16,313 bases of DNA from JAQBDA01 sp964525785. Its GTDB lineage: Bacteria > Chloroflexota > Anaerolineae > Anaerolineales > UBA4823. The position numbers and the translations under genes were made by a program. The DNA lies in NCBI GenBank assembly GCA_964525785.1, contig CAZGIX010000098.1, positions 1 through 16,313 of the forward strand, given 5' to 3'. The notes under the pieces are model-generated. The model made no database searches. It had not been told where the DNA came from and worked only from the letters and a program-made list of their open reading frames with translations. Of this stretch, positions 5,956 through 13,701 are shown one piece after another; position 1 is the stretch's first letter; each line of letters begins with the position of its first letter.

Positions 5956-7305
5956 CTATCCCATCCCGTACTTTTCGCGCAGGGCGGCGTAGGCTTTCTG
6001 GCAGACGCCCAGCGCATAGAACTCACACTTCCATTGCCCACCCGGTCCACACAATTGTTCCAGTTTTCCGTAAGGGACTTTTTCAGCCAGAAGCCGTTGC
6101 AGCGCCTCAAGGCGGGTCTGGTCGCCAGGTTTAAGCCCAAGGTGATCGAGAACGGCGGCATCCTTGCTGGTCTTGTTCTTCCAGCCCGTGGTGCAGCGTC
6201 CCTCCTCCTCCGACCAGTAGCCGCACTGGTAGCAGAACAGGTCATAACCGTAGATGCTTTCCACGATCAAATCCGGATCGGGATTTAAATAGTTGACCAG
6301 GCTGGCGTATCCAAGCCGGAAGGTTGGCTGGGCGATCAGCGCCTCGAACGCCCCCGCACACAGGTGATGGTGTCCCATCAGGCGCACACGTTCCGCAATA
6401 TCCTGCGGGATAATACGGCACAGCTGTCCCTCCTCCCAGGGCAATGCGTGGCTTTGGTCCAGTTCCGCGCGCACCGGGGCTGGCTGGGAATTTTCCAATG
6501 GCTCAGCCATCATCTGGAACAGCGGTTCCAAATCGCCGAAACGCTCCAGGCGGAACGCTTCTGCCAGGTGCACCTCGCTGTCCCAACCCGCAGCCGCGGC
6601 CTGGGCTTTAGCTTGCTCCTGCAGGAACATTGCCAGCAGGGGACGCATGTCCCCTGCCATCGATTCCTTCAGCCAGGGCACATGCTTTCCCCAGGTATTC
6701 AGCTGCAGCTGGTATTGGTTGATGGTGTTGCGCATCATCTCCCGGTGGGAGCATAAAGCCTCGATCTTCTTTTCGATAGTCTTAGAAATCTCTTCGTAAT
6801 GCGTCACCCGGGGCAGCTGGCGGGCGAAATACCAGCGCTCACAAACGGAAAACGGCTCCAGCCCATCTGCGAAGTGTTCGGGGTAATGCTTGTCGAAGCA
6901 CGCCACCCAAAAAGCCTCGTCCACGGCCTGCGCCACGCGCACGTGATCCTGGTTGTTTTCATAGAGGCCAAATGGGTCAAAGGTGAAAACCGCATAAGGT
7001 TTATATTTGCGTAATAAAAAGACGATGCGCTCGCGCAGTTTCCCCAATGGGATATCTGCCAATCCATCGGTCTCGAATCCAAGCTCCACGATCTCGCTCA
7101 CGCCAAGTATAGCAGCAGCTTGATGGAGCTCTTGCGTGTTGCGGGTGATCGTCTCCTCGATTGTCAGCCCTACAGAATCCTTACGGTCATCGGTGACCCG
7201 CACAAGAACGATATTCCAGCCCTGGTTAGCGAATTTAGCGATCGTCGCACCGCAGAAGGCTGCGGCATCGTCTGCATGGGGACTAATAATCATGGCCGTT
7301 TGCAT
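5956..7305 (-). CDS. PIG-L deacetylase fused to a DUF1284-like cysteine-rich domain
   Basis: A 449-residue two-domain protein. Residues 1 to about 190 are a PIG-L/LmbE deacetylase: MIISPHADDAAAFCGAT has H10, D12 and D13 in the usual 'P-H-x-D-D' motif, and ENNQDHVRVAQ supplies H121 as third metal ligand. A helical linker follows (about 170-280). Residues 305-449 resemble the DUF1284 family (PF06935): an HHHLC start (312-316), Y-x-x-x-x-x-Y-L-N spacing, FCYQC (C358, C361), C371, then EQLCGPGGQWKCEFYALGVC (C419, C427, C435), much like the 'LC..C......YC' end of DUF1284. Eight cysteines (with C296) suggest an Fe-S or Zn site. Single-domain PIG-L proteins are about 220-280 residues, so this one is far longer. 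The ATG at 7303-7305 has a GAGGTG four bases upstream. It may deacetylate the cluster's substrate under redox or metal control. The role of the second domain is unknown. Confidence 0.8.
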   Translation of the reverse strand: MQTAMIISPHADDAAAFCGATIAKFANQGWNIVLVRVTDDRKDSVGLTIEETITRNTQELHQAAAILGVSEIVELGFETDGLADIPLGKLRERIVFLLRKYKPYAVFTFDPFGLYENNQDHVRVAQAVDEAFWVACFDKHYPEHFADGLEPFSVCERWYFARQLPRVTHYEEISKTIEKKIEALCSHREMMRNTINQYQLQLNTWGKHVPWLKESMAGDMRPLLAMFLQEQAKAQAAAAGWDSEVHLAEAFRLERFGDLEPLFQMMAEPLENSQPAPVRAELDQSHALPWEEGQLCRIIPQDIAERVRLMGHHHLCAGAFEALIAQPTFRLGYASLVNYLNPDPDLIVESIYGYDLFCYQCGYWSEEEGRCTTGWKNKTSKDAAVLDHLGLKPGDQTRLEALQRLLAEKVPYGKLEQLCGPGGQWKCEFYALGVCQKAYAALREKYGMG

Positions 7306-7340
7306 GTCTCACCTCATCACATAAAGTTTTCACCGCGCCA

Positions 7341-8342
7341 TCACAGCTCGATATCTACAACTTTCCCGGTCCGGCTCGATTCATAAGCCGCCTCCACGAT
7401 TTTCATGTTCAGCAAGCCTTCCTGCCAGCCCGGGAGGGGTGTCGCGCGCCTTTCGACGCACTGCATGAAATAGCTCATCTGCGCGTCGTACATGCTCTGC
7501 GGGCAATGTTCCTGGCGCGGGAATTCGAATCCGGCTTTGACCACCTCCGCCTGCTTGGTTTGCGGGTTGGGTATTTCCAGCAGGGTCGGGAAGAGCTGTC
7601 CAAAACCACTTTCCCCGTAAAGCTGGGTCGCCGCCTCCAGGCCATCGCAGTGCGGCTGCCACCAGCCAGATTCGATGTACGAAGTTGCACCATTGTCCCA
7701 ATTGACAATAATTACACCAGTGTCGTCAACGTCGAAATCCTTATAAAACGTGCCAATCCTGGCAAAAACGCTCGCCGGCCGCGGGTCGCCGAGCAGGCAG
7801 CGCGCCGTATCGATGGCGTGGATGCCCATATCGGCCAGCGCCCCGCCCCCAGCAAGCTGCTTCTGCGTGAACCAGCCGCCCGGCCCCCAGTTGGTATGCA
7901 CCCCATAGCCCTTCGTGCGGATGATTTTCCCCAGCCGGGGCAGCTGCTCCTTGAGCCACAGCACGTCCTGGTCAAATCGCCAGCAATGCGCCACCATCAG
8001 CGGCGCGCCGCTCACCTGGCTGGCTTCGGCCATCTCTCGGCATTCAGCGCTGTTCATCGCCATCGGCTTTTCCACCATCACTGCCAGGCCCGTGTGCAAG
8101 GCTGCCAGCGCCTGCGGGGCGTGCAAGAAGTTGGGCGTGCCGATCACCAACGCATCAAACGTAAACGCTGCCAGGGCCTCTTCCACGCTTTCGTATTGCT
8201 GCTGGATGCGGAAACGTCTGGCAAATTCCGCCCGCTTATCGGCAAACTTTTCAATCACGGCTGTCACTTCCCCGCCGTTGTTTTTGATCGCCCCGGCATG
8301 GATGGCGGCAATGTATCCTGCGCCCGCAATAGCTATTTTCAT
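7341..8342 (-). CDS. Gfo/Idh/MocA-family NAD(P)-dependent oxidoreductase
   Basis: A 333-residue sugar or cyclitol dehydrogenase. The N-terminal Rossmann fold starts at once with MKIAIAGAGYIAAIHA. VIGTPNFLHAPQAL (67-80) and the catalytic-Lys motif VEKPMA (90-95) follow. The C-terminal domain has GGGALADMGIHAIDT (165-179), with the conserved Asp171 and His175 next to the substrate. An upstream ATG in frame (8423) would add 27 residues that overlap the preceding gene and lack the fold. The start chosen is the ATG at 8340-8342, 40 bases after the preceding stop, though its ribosome binding site is weak. Family members oxidise inositols, glucose-6-phosphate, kanosamine phosphate or UDP-sugars. Next to a StrS-type aminotransferase it is reminiscent of inositol/aminocyclitol or NtdC/NtdA-type pairs, which is inference. 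Confidence 0.88.
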   Translation of the reverse strand: MKIAIAGAGYIAAIHAGAIKNNGGEVTAVIEKFADKRAEFARRFRIQQQYESVEEALAAFTFDALVIGTPNFLHAPQALAALHTGLAVMVEKPMAMNSAECREMAEASQVSGAPLMVAHCWRFDQDVLWLKEQLPRLGKIIRTKGYGVHTNWGPGGWFTQKQLAGGGALADMGIHAIDTARCLLGDPRPASVFARIGTFYKDFDVDDTGVIIVNWDNGATSYIESGWWQPHCDGLEAATQLYGESGFGQLFPTLLEIPNPQTKQAEVVKAGFEFPRQEHCPQSMYDAQMSYFMQCVERRATPLPGWQEGLLNMKIVEAAYESSRTGKVVDIEL

Positions 8343-8382
8343 TACAACTGTTCTTTCATCTGAAGTATCAAGATTTGAAAGT

Positions 8383-9348
8383 TCATTCTGGCAGAGTATG
8401 CGCCAGCCCAAACGCCAGCCCATGCTTTTTGCAGAAGGACGGCAGGCTCTTCAGCGTTTGAGCAGTGATCGCGGGGGAAATCCGCTCCAGCGGTATGTGG
8501 CAGGCCCGCAGCGCGGCCTCGTAGCGCCCTGTTTCCTGTCCCTGCAGCCTTGCCATGAGCAGGATCCCAGGCCCCACAAGGTCGCCGTGCGGCCAGCCGT
8601 ACCCGGTAAAGTTTTCGGCGCAGTAAGCGAAGTAATGCTCGCTGCCCTCCTCCGGGCGCGCATGGCCCACCTGGTTGCACAATTGCACTTCCATGGCAAG
8701 GCAGTCGTAGAGCGTTTTTAGCCCCTGCTGGTCGCCGCGCCCGGCAGCTTCGGCGCAGTCCAGCGCGCCGTTCAGGATGCTCTGGGCGTTTTCATAGGCC
8801 CATGGGATGAGCTCCATGCCCTCTGGGTTCATGCCCTTTTCGTGAGCAAATTTCCAATCCCAGCATCCGGTGGCGATGGACATGACGTCCGTGATCCCCG
8901 CGGCCCGGATGGCGGCGGGGGCGTCGGCGATCACTTCGAGGTCGAGAATCAGCTGGTCTGGAACTTTGGTAGGGAGGTAATAAACACAGCCGCCGCGGCG
9001 AATGCCGGAGGCGGCTGTAATGAAGGCGTCCACCGAGAGGGCGGTCGGCAAGACGGTCAGCGGTAAATCCAGCTTTGCGGCCAGATATTTGGCTGCATCT
9101 GCGGTCAGGCCCCCACCGACCGCCAAAACGTTATCGAACTGGGCACCCGCATGCGGCTGCAGCAAGCTGTCCCAGTGAGCGGTGGTGGCCGCCGTCGCTT
9201 CGACAACCGCAGCCGCGTTCAATCCACGCAGCTTCTCTTTGACGGCATTCCAGGCCGGGGTCGAGGTGACCAGCAATGCCGGGCGTTTTTCGACCAACTC
9301 GGCGAATCGGACCAGTTCGACGATGGGAAGGTTGGGAATAGGGTTCAT
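8383..9348 (-). CDS. Glycerol-1-phosphate dehydrogenase-like (AraM/EgsA, Fe-ADH superfamily) enzyme
   Basis: A 321-residue member of the dehydroquinate synthase/iron-containing alcohol dehydrogenase superfamily, closest in motifs to glycerol-1-phosphate dehydrogenases (AraM, EgsA). Seen in order: nucleotide-binding AVGGGLTADAAKY (76-88), PTALSVDAF (101-109), metal-ligand Asp in GITDVMS (D154), His in EEGSEHYFAY (H238), and His in WPHGDLVG (H254). All three expected metal ligands are present. It is slightly shorter than typical AraM (about 350-390), mainly at the C-terminus. Its ATG (9346-9348) overlaps the stop of the ABC ATPase gene as ATGA, so translation is coupled to the importer. It probably reduces or oxidises a keto/hydroxy group of a phosphorylated or amino polyol. 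A role in ether-lipid synthesis is unlikely in this setting. Substrate unknown. Confidence 0.8.
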   Translation of the reverse strand: MNPIPNLPIVELVRFAELVEKRPALLVTSTPAWNAVKEKLRGLNAAAVVEATAATTAHWDSLLQPHAGAQFDNVLAVGGGLTADAAKYLAAKLDLPLTVLPTALSVDAFITAASGIRRGGCVYYLPTKVPDQLILDLEVIADAPAAIRAAGITDVMSIATGCWDWKFAHEKGMNPEGMELIPWAYENAQSILNGALDCAEAAGRGDQQGLKTLYDCLAMEVQLCNQVGHARPEEGSEHYFAYCAENFTGYGWPHGDLVGPGILLMARLQGQETGRYEAALRACHIPLERISPAITAQTLKSLPSFCKKHGLAFGLAHTLPE

Positions 9349-10409
9349 AAGATATCTATCCTCATGCTGGTGGCGCGGTCAAAGAACAGCAGACCTTGAG
9401 GGTCTATATCCACTTTAATATGTTCTTTCGGCTTAAGATGCGAAACTCCATTGACCCGGGCAGTAACGCTGCCGCCCTGCCAGTCAACAGTGACATAGGT
9501 GAATGGACCAACAGGCTGCACCAACCGGACTGTGGCATCGAAGCCTTTTTGCCCCAGGCTGACAAATTCTGCCCGCACGCCGGCATCAAATGCGGCCTCG
9601 GGCAATCTGGTCAAAGTCGGAACAGGGATCTCGGCTTCGCCGACTTTATAACGTAGGCCCTCCTTATCGATAAACTCGCCGGAGAAGAAATCCATTTGCG
9701 GCGTGCCGATAAAGCGCGCCACGTACTTGGTGGCTGGCCTCAGGTACACCTCTTCCGGCGAGCCGTATTGTTCAAGACGACCGGCCTGTAAAACCGCAAT
9801 CCGGTCGGATAAAGACAGCGCCTCTTCCTGGTCGTGGGTCACAAACACGGAAGTCACGCCCAACCGCTGGTGCAGCTCCTTGATTTCACCCCGCGTCTTG
9901 ATCCGCAAGGCCGCATCCAGATTGGAGAACGGCTCATCGAACAAAAATATGGATGGCTCGCGGATCACGGCCCGCCCAATAGCAACCCGCTGCTGCTGGC
10001 CGCCAGATAGCTCACGCGGCAGGCGCTGCATGAGCTTTTCCAGCTCCAGCATTTCCGCAACCCTCTGAACCTTCTCCTGGACCTCGCTTTTGGGGCGTTT
10101 TCTTAACCGCAGGGAAAAGCCGATGTTCTCCTCCACCGTCATGTGCGGGTAGAGGGCATAGTTTTGGAATACCATGGCCACGTCCCGCTCAAAGGGGCCC
10201 AGCGCGTTGACTGTTTTCCCATTGATTTGGATTGCGCCTGCGGTCACATCCTCCAGCCCGGCGATCATATTGAGGATTGTGGATTTCCCACAGCCCGAGG
10301 GGCCCAGCAGGGTCACAAACTCGCCGTCCTCCACCTTCAAGTGAAAGCCGTCCACCGCAGTGACCGCGCCGAACTTCTTGGTAATATCGATCAGCTCAAG
10401 GGTGGCCAT
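9345..10409 (-). CDS. ABC carbohydrate importer ATPase (MalK/UgpC/MsmX type)
   Basis: A 354-residue ATPase that powers the adjacent importer. Motifs: Walker A GPSGCGKST (36-44), Q-loop Q82, signature LSGGQQQRVAIGRA (134-147), Walker B IFLFDEP (154-160) with E159, and H-loop H192 in FVTHDQEEA. The region after about 235 is the TOBE/OB-fold typical of carbohydrate-uptake class 1 (CUT1) ATPases, and IGTPQMDFFSG marks its beginning. The ATG at 10407-10409 shares one base with the permease stop (TAATG), and its own stop overlaps the next gene. Many CUT1 operons lack a dedicated ATPase and share one, so this importer is self-contained. The TOBE domain is where such ATPases can be regulated. Confidence 0.95.
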   Translation of the reverse strand: MATLELIDITKKFGAVTAVDGFHLKVEDGEFVTLLGPSGCGKSTILNMIAGLEDVTAGAIQINGKTVNALGPFERDVAMVFQNYALYPHMTVEENIGFSLRLRKRPKSEVQEKVQRVAEMLELEKLMQRLPRELSGGQQQRVAIGRAVIREPSIFLFDEPFSNLDAALRIKTRGEIKELHQRLGVTSVFVTHDQEEALSLSDRIAVLQAGRLEQYGSPEEVYLRPATKYVARFIGTPQMDFFSGEFIDKEGLRYKVGEAEIPVPTLTRLPEAAFDAGVRAEFVSLGQKGFDATVRLVQPVGPFTYVTVDWQGGSVTARVNGVSHLKPKEHIKVDIDPQGLLFFDRATSMRIDIL

Positions 10410-11245
10410 TATGCTTTGATCGCTCCTTCTACAAAGCCTTCCAGAATGAACCGCCGGAAAATGATTGCCAGGAAAACCACAGGAATGCTGGCAAGTACTG
10501 CCGAGGCCAGCATCTGCCCATATAATGTCTGGTACTGCCCCGAGAACTCCGCAATGGCGATCGGGGCGGTCTTCACATTGATGCGGGTAAGGATGATTGC
10601 GAAGAAGAACTCATTCCAGGCCTCGATGAAGACGAACACCCCGGTCGCAAATAACGGCGGGAGGGATATGGGCAGTACGATGTGCTGAAAGGTTTGTAAA
10701 GGCTGGGCGCCATCCACCGCCGCGGCGCGCTCCAATTCCATGGGGACGCTTTCAAAAAAGGCCTTCAGAATCCAGATGACAATCGGCAGCGTGAAAGACA
10801 GATAAACCAGGATAAGTGCGAAGTGCGTATCTACTATGCCCATGCGGCTCATCACCAGGAACAGCGGGATGGCGATGACAATGCCGGGGAACATCTGCGT
10901 GGCCAGGATCATCATCAGGATTAAGCTGCTGCCCGGCATGTTCAATCTTGCCAGGGCATAGGCTGCCATTGAGCCGATGACCAACCCTACCGCACTGGTG
11001 AAGGTGGCGATGATAAATGAGTTGATCAGTCCAGAGAACAAGCCGCGGCTGCTGTCGAGCACGAGGCCATAATTTTCGAGGGTCATGTTCAGCGGGTTCA
11101 GGTCCGGAGGGCGGCTGGTAAGCGCTGTCAGGGGGAGCAAGCTGGTGACCACCGCCCAGATCACAGGCCCGAGAGCAACGCAGGTGAAGATGGCCAATCC
11201 CATACGGACAAAGAAACGTGATAGTTGATGCTTGTAGGAGATCAC
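10409..11245 (-). CDS. ABC carbohydrate permease, MalG-like (CUT1)
   Basis: A 278-residue inner-membrane permease with six predicted helices. The cytoplasmic coupling (EAA) loop is ELERAAAVDGAQPLQTFQHI (170-189), followed by VLPISLPP, the site that docks on the ATPase. The tail ILEGFVEGAIKA matches the usual MalG-type ending (G-x-x-x-G-A-x-K). The start is a GTG at 11243-11245. The overlapping ATG (11245-11247) leads straight into a stop, while the GTG frame is open and has AAGGTGG six bases upstream. It is separated by one base from the other permease and shares a base with the ATPase start, so the three importer genes are translated as a coupled block. Confidence 0.92.
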   Translation of the reverse strand: MISYKHQLSRFFVRMGLAIFTCVALGPVIWAVVTSLLPLTALTSRPPDLNPLNMTLENYGLVLDSSRGLFSGLINSFIIATFTSAVGLVIGSMAAYALARLNMPGSSLILMMILATQMFPGIVIAIPLFLVMSRMGIVDTHFALILVYLSFTLPIVIWILKAFFESVPMELERAAAVDGAQPLQTFQHIVLPISLPPLFATGVFVFIEAWNEFFFAIILTRINVKTAPIAIAEFSGQYQTLYGQMLASAVLASIPVVFLAIIFRRFILEGFVEGAIKA

Positions 11246-11246
11246 A

Positions 11247-12158
11247 TCAGCCCACCTTTTCTTTGGTTTTGCGCGGCCTCAAAGCGCGAATATACACCAG
11301 CGACAGGATGAACATCAGCACAAACAGCACATTGGCGATTGCCGCCCCATAGCCAACATCCAGATTGCTGAATGTTACACGCCATGAGAGATAGTTGAGC
11401 AGGACGGTGCTGTCAGCGGGGCTGCCCTTGGTGAGGACGTAGATCAAGTCGAATACCTTCAGTGCCCAAATGCTTTGCAATACAATCGAGATGATGAGCG
11501 TAGTTTTGAGTCCTGGCAGGGTGACATGCTGAAATTGCTGCCAGGCGTTAGCGCCATCGAGCCGGGCGGCTTTATATAGATGGGAGGGAATGTTTTGCAG
11601 ACCTGCCAGAAGCAACAAGGCGATAAAAGGCACAGCTTTCCAGATATCCGCCAGCAAAATCATGTTTAGCGCCAGCACCGGGCTTCCCAGCCAGATAATA
11701 TTGCGGTCGATAATTCCCAGGCCGATGAGCGCCTGGTTGAGGATGCCGTAGTTGGCGTTGTAGATCCATTTCCACAACACGGCGTTGGCGACGGGGGCCA
11801 GCGCCCACGGCACGAGCAGGACCACGCGGAAGAAGGCATGTCGCCCAAGCGGGTGGTTGAGCAGCAGCGCCACGATCAGCGCCAGGAAGGTCACCACGAT
11901 GACCTCAACCAGTGTGAAATAGATCGAGCGCAGCAGCGCCTCACGGAACAACTGGTTCGTGAGCAGCTCCGTGTAGTTGGTCAGGCCATAGAACCTGAAG
12001 CTCAATCCCTGGCCGGCAAAGTACACGCGCAGGAAGGAAAGCACCCAGGATGCCAGGATGGGGTACGCCAGCACCGTCAGCAGCACGATCACAGCCGGGG
12101 CGGAGAACCAGATCCCCATGCGGATGCGCCTGCGGTTGTATTCGCTGTTTTGCTGCAT
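11247..12158 (-). CDS. ABC carbohydrate permease, MalF/UgpA-like (CUT1)
   Basis: A 303-residue permease with six helices. The EAA loop is YKAARLDGANAWQQFQHVTL, the standard CUT1 docking sequence. The N-terminus MQQNSEYNRRRIRMGIWFSAPAV is a short basic head before helix 1. The frame stays open to 12218, but that extra stretch is translated palindromic repeat (12176-12208). The start chosen is the ATG at 12156-12158, with AAGGA nine bases upstream. The partner permease follows after one base. The 61-base gap to the binding-protein gene holds the hairpin, which would allow different expression of receptor and channel. Confidence 0.92.
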   Translation of the reverse strand: MQQNSEYNRRRIRMGIWFSAPAVIVLLTVLAYPILASWVLSFLRVYFAGQGLSFRFYGLTNYTELLTNQLFREALLRSIYFTLVEVIVVTFLALIVALLLNHPLGRHAFFRVVLLVPWALAPVANAVLWKWIYNANYGILNQALIGLGIIDRNIIWLGSPVLALNMILLADIWKAVPFIALLLLAGLQNIPSHLYKAARLDGANAWQQFQHVTLPGLKTTLIISIVLQSIWALKVFDLIYVLTKGSPADSTVLLNYLSWRVTFSNLDVGYGAAIANVLFVLMFILSLVYIRALRPRKTKEKVG

Positions 12159-12175
12159 AACCAATAATCCTTCAC

Positions 12176-12208
12176 CCCAGCCCCTCCCCTGCCGGGAGAG
12201 GGGCTGGG
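12176..12208. repeat. GC-rich palindrome between binding-protein and permease genes
   Basis: CCCAGCCCCTC (12176-12186) pairs perfectly with GAGGGGCTGGG (12198-12208). An inner CCC/GGG pair around TGCC, with one bulged A, lengthens the stem. It resembles the dispersed 'CCCAGCCCCTC...GAGGGGCTGGG' intergenic palindromes that I recall as frequent in Chloroflexota and other environmental bacteria. It starts 11 bases after the binding-protein stop. No T-run follows, so it is more likely to stabilise the upstream mRNA and damp downstream expression, as REP sequences do between malE and malF. Confidence 0.6.
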
Positions 12209-12219
12209 AGCCAGACACT

Positions 12220-13530
12220 TTATGATCCGCGTTTCTTCACAATCTCTGTCACCTGGTCGGAGGCGTTCTTGATGGCGTCCGCTGCGCTTTCAGACCCAGC
12301 CAGCGCCTTTTGCAGCTCCGAGCCAATGGCAGTCGTCACCGCGTTGTAATCCGGCGTGACAAAGCTATCGTAGGGATTCTTGGCCTGTTCGAGAATGACC
12401 ACCGCATTGGGCGCGGCCGCCTGAACTTCGGGGTCGTTCAACACAGACAGGCGTATCGGCAGCCAGCCTGTGTCGAGCACCTGGCGCTTCTGGACCTCCT
12501 TATCCAGGTAGAACTCGATCAGCTGGCGCGCCTTATCGGGGTTGGGGGACAGCTTGGCGATGGTGTAGGCGTCCGTGCCGTCGATAGATGCCGTACCGGC
12601 AGGTCCGGCAGGCAGAAGCGCGGAACCCACCTTTCCTACCACTTTGGAAGTGGCTGGGTCATTAGCGGGCTTCCACATGAAAGGCCAGTTCATCATCATC
12701 GTAGCCTGGCCTGCTGAGAAGACGTTGGTCGCATCATTGATGCCCACGTAGCTGATGGATCCCGGATCAGTGCTTTCCATCAAATCTACCATGACCTGCA
12801 GCGCGTCCACACCGGCCTCATTATTGAAGGCCGGCATGCCGTCCTCGCCGTACAGCTTCCCGCCGGCCTGCTGCAGGAAGCACATCCAGTACGATGCAAC
12901 CCCGCCGATGCCTTCGGGTGCGCCGTAGTTTAATACCCAGCCGTACCTGCCCCCACCGGTTAGCTGTTTAGCCATCCCCTTAAGCTCGTCCCAATTCTTA
13001 GGCGGGTCCGTAATGCCTGCATTGGCAAGATGCTCCTGGTTGTAGAACAGCGTGAGCAAGGAGAGCGTAAATACCACCCCGAGTCTCTTGCCATCCCAGG
13101 TGACGGTGCTGAACGAGGAGGCAGGCAGGTCGTCGATCAACTCCTTGGGCAGGTCCTTGACAAAATCGACCAGGTAGCCGGCAAATTCAGGCCCCCAGCC
13201 GCAGTTGTACATAATGTCATGCACATACTGTCCAGCCGCCAGGTTGGCAGCCATCTTGTCGTGCAGTTGCGGCCAGGGCGGCGCCTCGTAGACCACTTCG
13301 ACGTTGTTGTCGGTCTTCCACTTGGCAAAAGCCTCCTCGCTGAATTTAGCGACGCCCGGTGGGGCCGGGTCGGGGGCCGCCGGCACCAGCACGTTGAGTT
13401 TCACCGGTCCGCTGGCCCGTTGGGCGCATGCCGCAAGCAGATTGCCTGCTGCCAGGCTGGCGGCGCCCGCTCCCGCCAATTTCAGGAAGTCTCGGCGGGA
13501 CACACGATTGAAAGTGCGATTTTTATCCAT
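12220..13530 (-). CDS. Extracellular carbohydrate-binding lipoprotein of the ABC importer, Tat-exported
   Basis: A 436-residue family 1 solute-binding protein (MalE/UgpB type). The signal peptide has a twin-arginine motif SRRDFLKLAG (11-20), a hydrophobic stretch, and a lipobox LAAC with the lipidated Cys at residue 35. It would therefore be exported folded by Tat and anchored by lipid outside the membrane. The mature part opens with VKLNVLVP and contains the 'F-x-x-G-x-A-x-M-x-x-x-W' region (FSAGQATMMMNWPFMW), typical of CUT1 receptors. An open frame reaches 13650, but the ATG at 13528-13530 is chosen because AGGAG lies six bases upstream and the signal peptide starts there. It follows the aminotransferase by 171 bases with a hairpin (13606-13642) and precedes the permeases. 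Ligand: probably the cluster's sugar or amino sugar, not readable from sequence. Confidence 0.92.
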   Translation of the reverse strand: MDKNRTFNRVSRRDFLKLAGAGAASLAAGNLLAACAQRASGPVKLNVLVPAAPDPAPPGVAKFSEEAFAKWKTDNNVEVVYEAPPWPQLHDKMAANLAAGQYVHDIMYNCGWGPEFAGYLVDFVKDLPKELIDDLPASSFSTVTWDGKRLGVVFTLSLLTLFYNQEHLANAGITDPPKNWDELKGMAKQLTGGGRYGWVLNYGAPEGIGGVASYWMCFLQQAGGKLYGEDGMPAFNNEAGVDALQVMVDLMESTDPGSISYVGINDATNVFSAGQATMMMNWPFMWKPANDPATSKVVGKVGSALLPAGPAGTASIDGTDAYTIAKLSPNPDKARQLIEFYLDKEVQKRQVLDTGWLPIRLSVLNDPEVQAAAPNAVVILEQAKNPYDSFVTPDYNAVTTAIGSELQKALAGSESAADAIKNASDQVTEIVKKRGS

Positions 13531-13605
13531 GGTTTCTCCTTTGAATAGCATCAGGTTCCGTTTCTTCACACACGATTGTGTAGATGCCATCTCAAAAATG
13601 GTTTG

Positions 13606-13642
13606 TTGGTGTGTGTGGCGGCTTCGCCACCACACACACCAA
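13606..13642. repeat. Long perfect hairpin upstream of the binding-protein gene
   Basis: TTGGTGTGTGTGG (13606-13618) and CCACACACACCAA (13630-13642) are exact 13-base reverse complements. The 11-base centre can pair further (GGC/GCC). On the minus strand it is followed after about eight bases by TTTTT (complement of 13595-13599), so it could act as a weak terminator or attenuator between the aminotransferase and importer genes. It could equally be a small mobile palindrome or a processing site. Confidence 0.5.
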
Positions 13643-13701
13643 TATCTCATGTTTTTTAGATAGCCTGTAGATCCTTCAGTCTGTTTTTTGGATGCCTCCT
13701 T

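Noticed and set aside
5934..6245. N-terminal extension of the MFS transporter frame to 541 residues
   Set aside because: The added 104 residues are the antisense of the PIG-L/DUF1284-like gene on a different frame of the same strand, rich in Arg and Ala and not membrane-like. A strong GGGGAGGAGG precedes the ATG at 5933.
7506..8721. Long plus-strand frames (285 and 268 residues) opposite the Gfo/Idh and G1PDH-like genes
   Set aside because: They are antisense shadows of well-supported genes, with His/Arg/Ala-rich composition and no recognisable domain.
12159..12218. Longer start for the MalF-like permease
   Set aside because: The extra 20 residues are the translated palindromic repeat. The ATG at 12158 has its own AAGGA and begins the usual basic N-terminus.
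11838..13548. Plus-strand frames opposite the permease and binding protein genes
   Set aside because: Composition (His, Gln, Arg rich) and lack of motifs mark them as shadows of the minus-strand genes.
13531..13650. Longer start for the binding protein
   Set aside because: The extension translates the 13606-13642 hairpin region into Trp/Cys/His-rich sequence. The Tat signal peptide and a good AGGAG support 13530.
13681..13701. AAGGAGG directly after the class III aminotransferase stop, as a start site for a small gene
   Set aside because: No ATG, GTG or TTG lies at a usable distance downstream of it on the minus strand, so it is probably chance.
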